This document shows positions 9,203 through 18,495 of a stretch of 64,000 nt of DNA, in pieces. The notes below the pieces were generated by a model. It searched no databases. It had not been told where the DNA came from and saw only the letters and a list, made by a program, of their open reading frames with translations. Source of the stretch: Cytophagales bacterium (lineage in GTDB: Bacteria; Bacteroidota; Bacteroidia; Cytophagales; Cyclobacteriaceae); the NCBI GenBank assembly GCA_016124425.1, contig WGNT01000015.1, positions 1 through 64,000 of the forward strand. Direction: 5' to 3'. The position numbers and the translations under genes were made by a program. Each line of letters starts with the position of its first letter. Within the stretch, counting starts at the first letter, position 1.

Positions 9203-10927
9203 ATGAAAAAATATATAAACTCTCTTTTATTTGTGCTTTTTCTAGGCGCATGTAATTCTGATTTGTTGGACTTGGAATCGTTGACTGAACCAACCGATGC
9301 GACGTTTTTCTCAAACGAAGAGGAGCTTGACCTGGCTTTGACCGGGGTATACAACTCTTTAATTTGGTTGGGAGGATACGCGCTTCCCGTACAAGTTAAT
9401 ATGGATAATGGAGCTACCGACATTGGACTGGTTAGGGGAGGCTTTAGTAGTTTTGACGAGCTTGGAGCTGGCTCGCATAGTGCCAATAGCGGGGGGTTTC
9501 TTAGCGTTTATACCCACATGTACAGAGGTATCGGTCGGGCCAATAACCTGATTAATAATTTAGACAGGGCAGCAGATGTGGTTCCAGCTGAACGATTAAA
9601 TCAGATCAAATATGAAGCTATAGTCTTACGCTCCTATTATTACCACTATCTGGTATTTCTGTTTGGCGATGTGCCTTATACAGAAGATGTAATCGCTAAT
9701 CCATTGGATGCTTTATTGCCAAGGGTAAACCAAGAGGAGATAATTGACAAACTATTAGCTGATTTGCAGGAAGCTGCGCAGAATTTACCTGCTACTGCAA
9801 CGGAGAAAAACCGCGTTTTTAGAGATGTTGCACTTACATTACATGCCAGAATTGCGCTATATGCTGGAAGGTATAGAGATGCCGCTACCTCCTCCCAAGC
9901 AGTAATTAATGGAGGCAACTTAACCTTACATTCTGATTACGAACAGTTGTTTACGCCCCAAGGCGAAGGCTCAGCAGAAGCTATTTTGGCAATGCCTTTT
10001 ATGGATGGGTTTGGTTCATTGCCGCAGTTTCCGACAGCCCAAGGTTCAAGAAATTTTGGATCCTTTAGTGTTGTCATTCCAACGCAATCAATGATCGATA
10101 GCTATGAAGCTACTGATGGTCTTCCTATTGATGAGTCGGCGATATACGACCCGAAGAGACCCTTTGACAACAGAGATCCCCGATTGAAGGCATCCATCAT
10201 TACGCCTCAGAGCGAGTGGGGTGGGATTATCTTTGAAAGCCACCCCGACAGTATGCAGGTGCGGAACGCGAATGGATCCATAAGGGGAAGAAATAACGAT
10301 TCAAGAAAGGTTATTTGGCCAGCAGCATTCTGTGGCTACCTTTGGAAAAAATATACGAACGAAGACTCCCAAATGATTAATAGGGGATGGAGCGACACAG
10401 ATTTTGTCTTGATGCGGTATGCAGAGGTGTTGTTAACCTATGCAGAAGCCAAAATCGAGCTCGGTGAAATTGATGCTTCCGTACACGACGCACTCAACAG
10501 AGTAAGGGCCAGAGCATATGGGGTACCTGTTGGTGCTACGGGCAGTTATCCTGCTGTAACCTCCACGGATCAATCATTTTTGAAAACGTTGATCAAACGA
10601 GAACGGAAAGTGGAATTTGCAAACGAAGGTTTTCGCCTTTTTGATATCAGACGATGGAATATCGCGGAAAAAGTGATGCCGGTCGTGTTATACGGAAGAA
10701 TATTGGATCAGGCTAACGCCCAGCATATTCCTTCAATTGATGAAGACGGTTTTGTATCCTATGCCGGTATCGAATCGCAATATGATCGCAATACGGATGC
10801 TAGGTTCCCGAATGCGATTCGCGTATTTTCGAATCCAAGAGATTACTTGCTTCCTATACCACAAGCTGAAATAGATACCTATAGAGCAAACGGAGCTACA
10901 ATTACCCAAAACCCGGGCGGATATTAA
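9203..10927 (+). CDS. susD: SusD/RagB-family glycan-binding lipoprotein
   Basis: 574 residues, lipoprotein signal with lipobox GAC (Cys17), followed by the family N-terminus LDLESLTEPTDATFF. The first half contains the TPR-like helical bundle (REANNLINN-like and YYHYLVFLFGDVPYTED motifs around 135-160). The C-terminal half has the SusD_RagB signature with LMRYAEVLLTYAEAKIELG and FANEGFRLFDIRRW, and ends in LLPIPQAEI...NPGY, so it is complete. It caps SusC at the cell surface and binds the glycan. It belongs to the same operon as susC. A long hairpin follows within 30 bases of its stop and may separate susCD expression from the downstream enzyme genes. Confidence 0.95.
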   Translation: MKKYINSLLFVLFLGACNSDLLDLESLTEPTDATFFSNEEELDLALTGVYNSLIWLGGYALPVQVNMDNGATDIGLVRGGFSSFDELGAGSHSANSGGFLSVYTHMYRGIGRANNLINNLDRAADVVPAERLNQIKYEAIVLRSYYYHYLVFLFGDVPYTEDVIANPLDALLPRVNQEEIIDKLLADLQEAAQNLPATATEKNRVFRDVALTLHARIALYAGRYRDAATSSQAVINGGNLTLHSDYEQLFTPQGEGSAEAILAMPFMDGFGSLPQFPTAQGSRNFGSFSVVIPTQSMIDSYEATDGLPIDESAIYDPKRPFDNRDPRLKASIITPQSEWGGIIFESHPDSMQVRNANGSIRGRNNDSRKVIWPAAFCGYLWKKYTNEDSQMINRGWSDTDFVLMRYAEVLLTYAEAKIELGEIDASVHDALNRVRARAYGVPVGATGSYPAVTSTDQSFLKTLIKRERKVEFANEGFRLFDIRRWNIAEKVMPVVLYGRILDQANAQHIPSIDEDGFVSYAGIESQYDRNTDARFPNAIRVFSNPRDYLLPIPQAEIDTYRANGATITQNPGGY

Positions 10928-10956
10928 GGGAGATTGATTCAACTGCGCTGTATAAA

Positions 10957-11010
10957 ACTTATCATGACATTAGTAGTCTCTCTATTGAGACCGGCAATGT
11001 CATGATAAGT
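10957..11010 (+). terminator. Long two-part hairpin after susD
   Basis: A perfect 15-bp inverted repeat (10957-10971 with 10996-11010) encloses a second 5-bp stem (GTCTC/GAGAC, 10976-10980 with 10987-10991). It begins 30 bases after the susD stop and has no T-run behind it. It may be a partial terminator, or may protect the susCD mRNA 3' end from nucleases so that susCD is made in excess over the enzymes. The exact role is inference. Confidence 0.55.
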
Positions 11011-11070
11011 ATATACCAAAATTGCCTACGACCAATATGGCAAGAAAAGCATACATCCACTATGTGAATA

Positions 11071-11599
11071 ATGAATAAAATGGATTGGGAAAGAAAGAAG
11101 ATGGAGGTACTAAGAAGCATGGTAATTCTTCTTCAGGCTTGCTTACCTTTATTCTCCTGTGATAAACCAAATGAGATTCAATCCCTGCCAAACGTTATCG
11201 TCATTCTTGCCGATGACATGGGATATTCGGACCTAGGTGTTATGGGTTCTGAAATATCCACGCCCAACTTGGATGAGTTGGCTAACAATGGAATTTTGTT
11301 TACAAATTGCTACAATACACCACGGTGTAACCCCTCAAGGGCGAGCTTACTGACAGGCATGTATGCCCACAACGTCGGAATCGGTCACATGGACGAGAAT
11401 TTTGGTGTTCCATCGTATCAGGGCTTCATTCACTCATGCGGAAAATTGGGAGCTGTACGATCTTAAGGAAGATCCCTATGAATCTAATGAGTTGAAAGAT
11501 TCATAACCAATGGTAAAAGATAGTCTTATACAGAGGTGGAATCAGTGGGCTTCCATATCAGGAGTTGAACCGTGGCCGCTCAGAACCACAGGTCAATAA
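11071..11599 (+). pseudogene. Decayed sulfatase: N- and C-terminal remnants joined by an internal deletion
   Basis: The intact start encodes a signal sequence ending in LFSC, the sulfatase opening NVIVILADDMGYSDLG, and the formylglycine motif CNPSR with TG (Cys at 11326-11328), then the expected MYAHNVGIGHM. After about 125 codons this frame stops. In another frame, from about 11438, the C-terminal end of a sulfatase appears: AENWELYDLKEDPYESNELK, a TAA at 11504-11506 where family members usually have an Asn, then PMVKDSLIQRWNQWA and GVEPWP. Thus roughly 350 central codons are missing, the join shifts frame, and the tail has a nonsense codon. Members normally have 450-600 residues. It lies in the PUL between susD and the next enzyme gene. 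An alternative ATG at 11101 fits the signal sequence better than 11071. Confidence 0.85.
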
Positions 11600-11649
11600 A
11601 GGATAGGTGCGAAATACGTAAAGGAATCGTTTCATAATCGTCATACTAA

Positions 11650-14529
11650 ATGCTTAATTCGATTACTAGTTTATTCATAATGATATTTCTGATTCCGTTA
11701 GAAGGACTTGTTCTCTATGGTGCCCGCTATTCAGGAGATGAAAGGGATGTTTTTTTGATTGAAAACCAAGCGTATGCCATATCCGAAAGCGAAGGCGGCG
11801 CAAAAGTCGGAGACTGGATTGTTCGAAGAAAAGATGATGTAGTGGTTACTGGAAAGATTTCCAGCACCTTTACCGTATTCTACTCAAGCCAAGACCCCAA
11901 CTACGGCTTTGGAAAGCGAGCAACCGGTGGTTCACCCGTTGCCAACTGGGGAGAGGGAGAAATAAACGTTTGGAAGAGCGAACAACTTGTCGAATTGTCG
12001 CCGACAGGTTTTCAGGTGGATGGAAACACCATTCGAATTGCCTATGCTGAAAATGAACTTTTCAACTTCTCAGCATCTATTTTATTAGCCGACGGAGCAG
12101 GCGCGCCGCTTATTTCTTGGAATATAGCTTCAAAAACGAAGGGGTATTTTGCGGTTGTTTATACTGGCTTGGAGGAGAGGGAACCCGAAAAGTTGGATTT
12201 TCTTTATCAGCCTTTGATTTGGTCCTGGAAGCGGTTTCCCGATCAGGCCGTACTTACACCTGAATCCTATGCAACTACCCCTGCAGTATTTACCACGCAG
12301 GATGAGCTTACAGAAGGATTAGCTATTCCCGCAGGGGAAATTCCTTTTCGATTCGCAACGGCAAGCAACTCAAGGTTTGGCTTGATGCTTCGTACCAACG
12401 CGGGTACGGCCAAACCCATGGTGATGGCCCCCTTATTTGGAGGTAACGAGTCTTTTTTGGAAAAAGGTGACAGTCATCGTTTTTCCAATCGGTATTTTTT
12501 AAAATCGGGGACGTGGACCGAAGGAGTTGACTATCTGTACGAAGAAGTAATGGAATACCCATTGGAAAGGCAAAATGCCATGGTTTCGCTCAACGAAACC
12601 TTCCATAATATGATCGACCTTGCCATGGACGATTATTATTCCGGCTGGGTAAACGAATACAAAGGATATGATTATAAGTTCGACGCTCCAAGTACCGTAA
12701 AAAATGTTTCGGCCATTCACCCACTTAGCCTGGCGTTTACCACTGATAACCGACAAATATATGACCGCCGAGGCTTACCCATGCTGGAGTACCTAATGTC
12801 ACGGGAAAAATACCTCTATGCCATCAATGCGTTACCGGAAAAGCAAACGCAAAATCCCTCGCACTTCCTAAAGGGCCCGGCGATGGAACTGTGGGAAATG
12901 GCAAGCATACACCGACTACTTGGTGAGAACAATACTGCGATTCCGAAAGAAATGGAACGTCTGTTCGGCAAAAGCCGACAATTAAACTTAGAGACAGAGG
13001 TAAGTGGGGCAAGCTGGAAAGACTACCTTGCCAGGTATTTGGTAAACCATGGTCAAGAATACCTAGACTCGGCTATCCTTTTGGCAGACGAATACCTGGA
13101 CTTGACCTTTTATCATTACCCATCCGACTTTTCTACAAATGCCGGCCTTAGAGATGCCCAAGCCACATTCGTCAATGATTATTCCACTACATGGCAGGAG
13201 TTGTTGGAATTATATGAACTTACCCAAGACAAGAAGTACCTGGACGCAGCCTATGAAGGAGCAAAACAACTTTCGCTCTGGACCAGGTCAACCCCATTTG
13301 CTCCTGACAAATCCATTACCGTAAACGAAGGTGGAAAGGTAGAGGGCATTTTTCCAGGGAGAAGATTTAAGCCGGACGGTTATGAATGGCAGGAATTTGA
13401 CATGACAACCCATATTCAAGAGCAGGTTGTACCCGCATGGCATACGTCACTGGTGGGTCTACTTCCAGAACAGCCCGGGACCTACGTTTACGGTCCAATC
13501 ATGCTGTTTCATCAAGCGGGCGCCATGTTACGGCTAGCACACCTCAAACAGGATGAAACGCTTAAAAAAATTGCATATAATGGGATTTTAGGCAGATACA
13601 ATAACTTCCCGGGCTATTACTTCACCTCTCTGTTTACCAATGTCTATCAGCAAACTACCTATCCACTCCATGAATATTTGGATATCAAATACAATGCTGT
13701 TTTTTACAATCACCTATGGCCCCACATTGCCTTAATTCAGGATTTTTTGGTTAGTGATGCGTATTACAGATCCGGGGGACAGATAGATTTTCCATCATTG
13801 TTTTCGCCCGGATACGCGTTTCTTTCCAATAAAGTGTATGGTCATGCCCCGGGAAAAATATATGGAAATGACAATGTCAGCTTATGGTTACCCAAAAATG
13901 CGCTAAGAACAAGTCAAAAAGCATTTAATCATTTGTTAGGCAGGGATGGTGAAAACACCTTTCTGGTTATTATGAACACAGCTCCCACTGCAATTAGCGA
14001 CATTATTCATCTCAACCAAGACGTATTTCGCTGGGATGTTGGAAGGGAATATACCTATGAGATTTTGGAGGGTAATCGTTCTGAAGGTGATCATAAACTT
14101 TTAAACGGAAATTTATCTGTTCAAATAGCTCCAAATGGAATTGCCGTTTTCAAAATCAAAGAACTGAATCCCTTACAAAATTTAATAGCCAAACGTAAAA
14201 CTGAAGCGCTTTCTGAACCCGGCGTTGGAAGTTATTTTAGAAAGGATTATTCCGTAGGTGGGATTGGAACATTGACCGGAATGCGGTTACAAGGCATTGA
14301 GAAGCTTAAGGATTTCTATATTTATAGTAGTTCCACGGAAGATAATGTATCACATGTGCGATTAATTTATCAGATTGGTGACGAAGAGTGGCAGGAAATA
14401 GCCGATAAAAGTTATCCCTTCGAATTCAGTTTGAGGGTAGAAAACAACGATTCTCCCGTAAAATTCAAGTGGAAAGCTACAGACCTGAAGGGAGCTTCCC
14501 ATGAATCCGAAGTTTTTGAATTACGATAA
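11650..14529 (+). CDS. Large secreted protein with predicted alpha/alpha-toroid domain, function unknown
   Basis: 959 residues with an N-terminal hydrophobic segment (MLNSITSLFIMIFLIPLEGLVLYG) acting as signal peptide. Residues about 25-310 are beta-rich. About 330-790 is helical with repeated aromatic hairpins (FHNMIDLAMDDYYSGW, TWQELLELYELTQDKKYLDAA, GAMLRLAHLKQDETLKKIAYNG), as in six-hairpin glycosidases and polysaccharide lyases. A beta domain (about 790-845) and a C-terminal Ig-like domain (about 865-959) follow. The C-terminal part of the helical domain matches the 863-residue protein at 26020-28611 in the same locus (RSGGxIxFP, then YGxAxGxIxG), so the two are distant homologues. The next gene starts 4 bases after its stop. 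An enzymatic role on the PUL glycan is likely; the reaction is not known. Confidence 0.7.
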   Translation: MLNSITSLFIMIFLIPLEGLVLYGARYSGDERDVFLIENQAYAISESEGGAKVGDWIVRRKDDVVVTGKISSTFTVFYSSQDPNYGFGKRATGGSPVANWGEGEINVWKSEQLVELSPTGFQVDGNTIRIAYAENELFNFSASILLADGAGAPLISWNIASKTKGYFAVVYTGLEEREPEKLDFLYQPLIWSWKRFPDQAVLTPESYATTPAVFTTQDELTEGLAIPAGEIPFRFATASNSRFGLMLRTNAGTAKPMVMAPLFGGNESFLEKGDSHRFSNRYFLKSGTWTEGVDYLYEEVMEYPLERQNAMVSLNETFHNMIDLAMDDYYSGWVNEYKGYDYKFDAPSTVKNVSAIHPLSLAFTTDNRQIYDRRGLPMLEYLMSREKYLYAINALPEKQTQNPSHFLKGPAMELWEMASIHRLLGENNTAIPKEMERLFGKSRQLNLETEVSGASWKDYLARYLVNHGQEYLDSAILLADEYLDLTFYHYPSDFSTNAGLRDAQATFVNDYSTTWQELLELYELTQDKKYLDAAYEGAKQLSLWTRSTPFAPDKSITVNEGGKVEGIFPGRRFKPDGYEWQEFDMTTHIQEQVVPAWHTSLVGLLPEQPGTYVYGPIMLFHQAGAMLRLAHLKQDETLKKIAYNGILGRYNNFPGYYFTSLFTNVYQQTTYPLHEYLDIKYNAVFYNHLWPHIALIQDFLVSDAYYRSGGQIDFPSLFSPGYAFLSNKVYGHAPGKIYGNDNVSLWLPKNALRTSQKAFNHLLGRDGENTFLVIMNTAPTAISDIIHLNQDVFRWDVGREYTYEILEGNRSEGDHKLLNGNLSVQIAPNGIAVFKIKELNPLQNLIAKRKTEALSEPGVGSYFRKDYSVGGIGTLTGMRLQGIEKLKDFYIYSSSTEDNVSHVRLIYQIGDEEWQEIADKSYPFEFSLRVENNDSPVKFKWKATDLKGASHESEVFELR

Positions 14530-14533
14530 TTTT

Positions 14534-17350
14534 ATGAAAAAAGCTATAAAAACTTCTATATCGCTGGTTTTCCTACTCCTCTATTTTGGAATTGGGTTCC
14601 CTCTACCTGCCCAAACGGAATTTTCTTTAAACGGCACATGGCTGTTCAAAACGGACCCCAATAATCTTGGGGAATCGGAGGAGTGGTTCCGTACCGACCT
14701 AAATCGTGACGGATGGGATAGTATGGACGTGCCGGGAAACTGGGATTTGCAAAATGAATATGCCCATTTTGTGGGAAAGGGGTGGTACAGTAAAACGTTT
14801 ACACTCCCATCAGCGTGGGATACTAAGGCCATTATCCTAAATTTTGAGGCTGTTTATCATGATTGTACGGTTTGGCTCAACGGGAAAAAATTGGGGGAAA
14901 ACAATTCAGGCTTTTTGCCTTTTGAGTTTGATCTTACCGATCTCCTTGTTAATGGACGAGAGAATACAGTTACTGTCTGTGCGGATAACACCTTTAAAAG
15001 AGGGGCAATTTGGAATTGGGGAGGGATCAGGAGATCGGTAAAACTGAGTGCCTATGATGGATTTAGAGTTACCCGTCAACATATCACTCCAACTGTGAAC
15101 TTGGAAAAAATGGAGGCTGAGGTAAGCGTCCGGTTATTTCTGGAAAACTTTCTACCTGAGTCTTCAATGGCTGAGGGGGAAGTGCTGCTTACTTCAGGTA
15201 CCGGCTATAGGCATGTCTTACCCTTTTCCACGACAATTCCCCCAAACGGTAAAAAGGAAATTCTGCTAAATACCAAACTCAAAAAGAGAGATGTTCACTT
15301 TTGGCATTTTGACGATCCTTTTCTTTATAAATCTTCCATCACATTTAAAGGCCGGGAGAAAGAAGCTCTCGTTAATTCCTTTGGGCTGAGGAAAATTGAA
15401 TTGGATGCGGAAAATTATAGACTTTTGCTAAATGGGGAATCCGTTCGGTTAATGGGGCTAAATTTCGTTCCGGATGCTAGGACCACCGGAAATACGTTGC
15501 CGCTTTGGCAGATCAAGAAAGATGTGGATATCTTCAAAAGTTTAAACGGCAATTTTGCTAGGATGTCGCATCTGCCCTTACCGGAGGAAATGCTGGATTA
15601 CCTCGATCAACGGGGAATCTTAATCATTTCGGAAATCCCACTCTGGGGATTTGACGCCTTGGCAAATCCTGATAATGATGTTCCTTTTGATTGGTTAAAG
15701 AGGCTAGTGGCTTTACAATACAATCATCCCTCCGTAATAGGTTGGAGCACGGGCAATGAGTTGGGACATTTCCCTGAGGCGGACGCTTATGTCGAGAAAA
15801 GCATTGCGTATGCCCGAGAACTTGACAGTACACGAATGGTTACCGCGGTTTCCCATATGGCTCATTTAGAAGGAGATTACCTCAAATATTCAGACATGGG
15901 CCTAATCAACAAATACGGCAAGAACCTGGCACCGACGACTCGTCTACAACATGCTAATATCCCGAACAAGATACTCTTTTACAGCGAATATGGCATTGCC
16001 CAATTCGGAGAAGGATTAGATGCAACCTTTGAAATCAAGCCCCTTTTGGACTCCCTAAGAAATTTTCCTTATCTGGTGGGAGCCTCCATTTGGACCTACA
16101 ACGACTACCGAAGTAGCTATGACGGTACTCAAGAGTTTTCTGAAAACCGACCTTGGGGGGTAGTGGATGTCTATAGACGGAGAAAACAAGCTTTTTATGA
16201 TCTTCAACAAGAACACGCACCTGTTAGGGAAATGCGGGTAACTGTCTCCTCCAAAACGGCCAATGTCACGGTGTTGCCTAGAACAGTGCTGGATTTGCCT
16301 GCCCATTCTGTTGAAGATTATAAAATCATCTACCAGCTTTTGGATTCTGAGGGAAATGCCCTGGAAGGTGGGATTATAAATCTTCCTTTCCTTCTACCGG
16401 GCGACAACCCGTTGAGCATGGCGATTGATTGGAAAACGGAGGGCGCACATGCATTAAAAGTTTCCCTTTTGACTCCCCAAATGGATGCTGTCTTGGACAA
16501 GGTAATTTATTTCAAAAAGCCTGCCGAAAAGGTGCAATTCACTGCGTCTGGCGGGAGAACCCTTCACAACAGGATAGCCCCAAAAACAGGAGGAATACGG
16601 GTTTTCTATGATAAAATCCCACATGCCACCCATTATAAGTTGAAGTATGGAAGAGATGGGATGGTTGCTGAAACCGCACCCAGTAGGGAAGTGTTTTTGG
16701 ACATTGATAGTTTGGACATTGACCAAAGCTACCAAATTCAGGTGGTAGCTGTCAATGCCGTTGGGGAATCTCTTTCTGAACCTATGATGGTACATGTAAA
16801 TCCCCGCCATTTCCTACCACCCGGTGTTCGCCATGTAGAGGCAACCGATAAAGGATTTTTTGTGGGATACGCATCGGATGAAATGGATTTTCTATATAGA
16901 ACGAGGTACCGAGACGAAAAGGGAGAAGAAAAAATCATCCAATCCCGAACTCCCGGACTGATGTCAGTCAGCGGTCTTGAAAACGGAAAATCCTATTCCT
17001 TCGAAGTGCAGCGGGTGATGAATAACAATTCGAACAGCCTTTGGAGTCAGACCTATACAGTGATACCTGATGGAGGTCAAAAACCTGCTATGCCAAGAAT
17101 GAAAGGGGTTTTTCGCGATGGGATAGAAGCAATGATTACTTTTGATCCGATTCCCAAAGCGACAGGATATAAAATTCAATACAGAGAATCCGAAAGCAAA
17201 GAGGTGGATTGGACTTCCATGTTTTTGAACCGAGCAGAGGTATATATTGGCCGAATAGCTGATCTGAAACCTAACCGAAAGTATGACTTTCGAATGGCCG
17301 CAATCAATGAAAACGGGACCTCCGACTATACTAACGTAATCCAACAATGA
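14534..17350 (+). CDS. Secreted glycoside hydrolase family 2 enzyme with three C-terminal Fn3 domains
   Basis: 938 residues. The ATG at 14534 is chosen because it gives a signal peptide (MKKAIKTSISLVFLLLYFGIGFPLPAQ); an upstream in-frame ATG overlaps the previous gene. Domains: jelly-roll sugar-binding domain (about 25-190; NWDLQNEYAHFVGKGWYSKTF), Ig-like domain (about 190-285), TIM barrel (about 285-575) with acid/base Glu409 in STGNELG and nucleophile Glu485 in YSEYG, then three fibronectin type III domains (about 660-760, 765-850 and 855-938). GH2 members are retaining beta-galactosidases, beta-glucuronidases, beta-mannosidases and relatives; the substrate cannot be chosen here. The stop overlaps the next ATG by 4 bases, so translation is coupled. 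Confidence 0.9.
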   Translation: MKKAIKTSISLVFLLLYFGIGFPLPAQTEFSLNGTWLFKTDPNNLGESEEWFRTDLNRDGWDSMDVPGNWDLQNEYAHFVGKGWYSKTFTLPSAWDTKAIILNFEAVYHDCTVWLNGKKLGENNSGFLPFEFDLTDLLVNGRENTVTVCADNTFKRGAIWNWGGIRRSVKLSAYDGFRVTRQHITPTVNLEKMEAEVSVRLFLENFLPESSMAEGEVLLTSGTGYRHVLPFSTTIPPNGKKEILLNTKLKKRDVHFWHFDDPFLYKSSITFKGREKEALVNSFGLRKIELDAENYRLLLNGESVRLMGLNFVPDARTTGNTLPLWQIKKDVDIFKSLNGNFARMSHLPLPEEMLDYLDQRGILIISEIPLWGFDALANPDNDVPFDWLKRLVALQYNHPSVIGWSTGNELGHFPEADAYVEKSIAYARELDSTRMVTAVSHMAHLEGDYLKYSDMGLINKYGKNLAPTTRLQHANIPNKILFYSEYGIAQFGEGLDATFEIKPLLDSLRNFPYLVGASIWTYNDYRSSYDGTQEFSENRPWGVVDVYRRRKQAFYDLQQEHAPVREMRVTVSSKTANVTVLPRTVLDLPAHSVEDYKIIYQLLDSEGNALEGGIINLPFLLPGDNPLSMAIDWKTEGAHALKVSLLTPQMDAVLDKVIYFKKPAEKVQFTASGGRTLHNRIAPKTGGIRVFYDKIPHATHYKLKYGRDGMVAETAPSREVFLDIDSLDIDQSYQIQVVAVNAVGESLSEPMMVHVNPRHFLPPGVRHVEATDKGFFVGYASDEMDFLYRTRYRDEKGEEKIIQSRTPGLMSVSGLENGKSYSFEVQRVMNNNSNSLWSQTYTVIPDGGQKPAMPRMKGVFRDGIEAMITFDPIPKATGYKIQYRESESKEVDWTSMFLNRAEVYIGRIADLKPNRKYDFRMAAINENGTSDYTNVIQQ

Positions 17351-18468
17351 TGCAGTTTTTCAAACATATCGTATTTGCACTGGCTGGGTTGACTGCTTCA
17401 ATCCCCTTATTTACTGAACCAAACCTTTTCCTAGATACTGATCTAGAAAACAGAGAATTGGTGAAGCAGGTAGAAACGGATTCCATCCGGTACGAGTTGT
17501 GGCGAATAGATGCCGACAATGGCACACCCGAGCAATACATGGCCGAAATCTTCACACCCGTCTGTTATTCCAATAAGTGTTATCCCGTTTTTATAAATTT
17601 TTATTGGGACCTACTTGGGAATTTCCAGTACTTCGAAATGCCGCAAGGAAAAACCTTGACAAAGCTGGACCACCTGCCTTTTGAGCCCGAAGATTATAAA
17701 AAAATGCAAAAGATACTGGCAAATACCTCATCTTTACTTAAAGACTACAAGGCTGAGGATTTGGTGGTCAGTACAGAAAGTGACCTTCCTTACGGCGTAG
17801 ATGCCGTAACAGGAGCTACCTCCAAAACCATTCAGAATGAAGTGATCTCCGGCGCGGTCTATTCCTGCTATACCTTATGGCACCTGGCCCACGGGGATAT
17901 TGCTTCCTACATAGCGGCGCTAACGGAAGAAAATGTTGACGACTTGTTATTGATTTCGTTTCTTGAAAGCACTAATTATCATTACCAATATTGGGCAATA
18001 GACAAGGTATTGACTGCCAACCGGTGGGATGAAGCAAAATTTGAAACACCTCTGTTACAAATCATCAGAGGAGACAATCTCTTTGTTGCCGAACATGTGT
18101 TGGAAACTATGCCTGATAAGGTCTGGAAAAAAGCATCCACCCAACACTGGCTTTGGGAGAGCTATCTTTCTGCTCCATACCGGCTGCAACTAAAGATTCT
18201 AGACAAGCTCCAGCGCATCGATCTTGATCCTTCCCTCCATTTTCCGCTTGCCGCACAGCTGGAACACGCAAACCAAGAGCAAAAGAAGCGGATTTTTTTG
18301 GTGTTGGCTCAGGAATCAACGCTGACCAAGGAAGCACAGCAGGCATTGATCCCCTACTTGACTGACAGTAAGTGGAGGGGAATTGCGCATGGCATCCTAT
18401 CCTCCCAACGGAAACCGGAAAAGAACGTGACTGCTGCAATTAGTCAATTGAAAGAAGGGACAAACTGA
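17347..18468 (+). CDS. Secreted protein with FMN-attachment (ApbE-target) motif and helical C-terminus
   Basis: 373 residues. The start overlaps the GH2 stop (ATGA), which fixes it, and gives a hydrophobic signal region (FFKHIVFALAGLTASIPLF). Residues 152-158 read DAVTGAT, matching the Dxx(S/T)GA(T/S) consensus at which ApbE couples FMN to the final Thr/Ser in RnfG, NqrC and other FMN_bind proteins; Thr158 would carry the flavin. The preceding 100 residues (with CYSNKC at about 76-81) are beta-rich, compatible with an FMN_bind-like fold. Residues about 190-365 are helical repeats of HEAT or Armadillo type. No apbE gene is in the window. Between a glycosidase and a FAD oxidoreductase, a role as a periplasmic electron carrier is a reasonable but untested inference. 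Confidence 0.65.
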   Translation: MMQFFKHIVFALAGLTASIPLFTEPNLFLDTDLENRELVKQVETDSIRYELWRIDADNGTPEQYMAEIFTPVCYSNKCYPVFINFYWDLLGNFQYFEMPQGKTLTKLDHLPFEPEDYKKMQKILANTSSLLKDYKAEDLVVSTESDLPYGVDAVTGATSKTIQNEVISGAVYSCYTLWHLAHGDIASYIAALTEENVDDLLLISFLESTNYHYQYWAIDKVLTANRWDEAKFETPLLQIIRGDNLFVAEHVLETMPDKVWKKASTQHWLWESYLSAPYRLQLKILDKLQRIDLDPSLHFPLAAQLEHANQEQKKRIFLVLAQESTLTKEAQQALIPYLTDSKWRGIAHGILSSQRKPEKNVTAAISQLKEGTN

Positions 18469-18495
18469 AACGCATAAACCAAAAATAACAAAACG

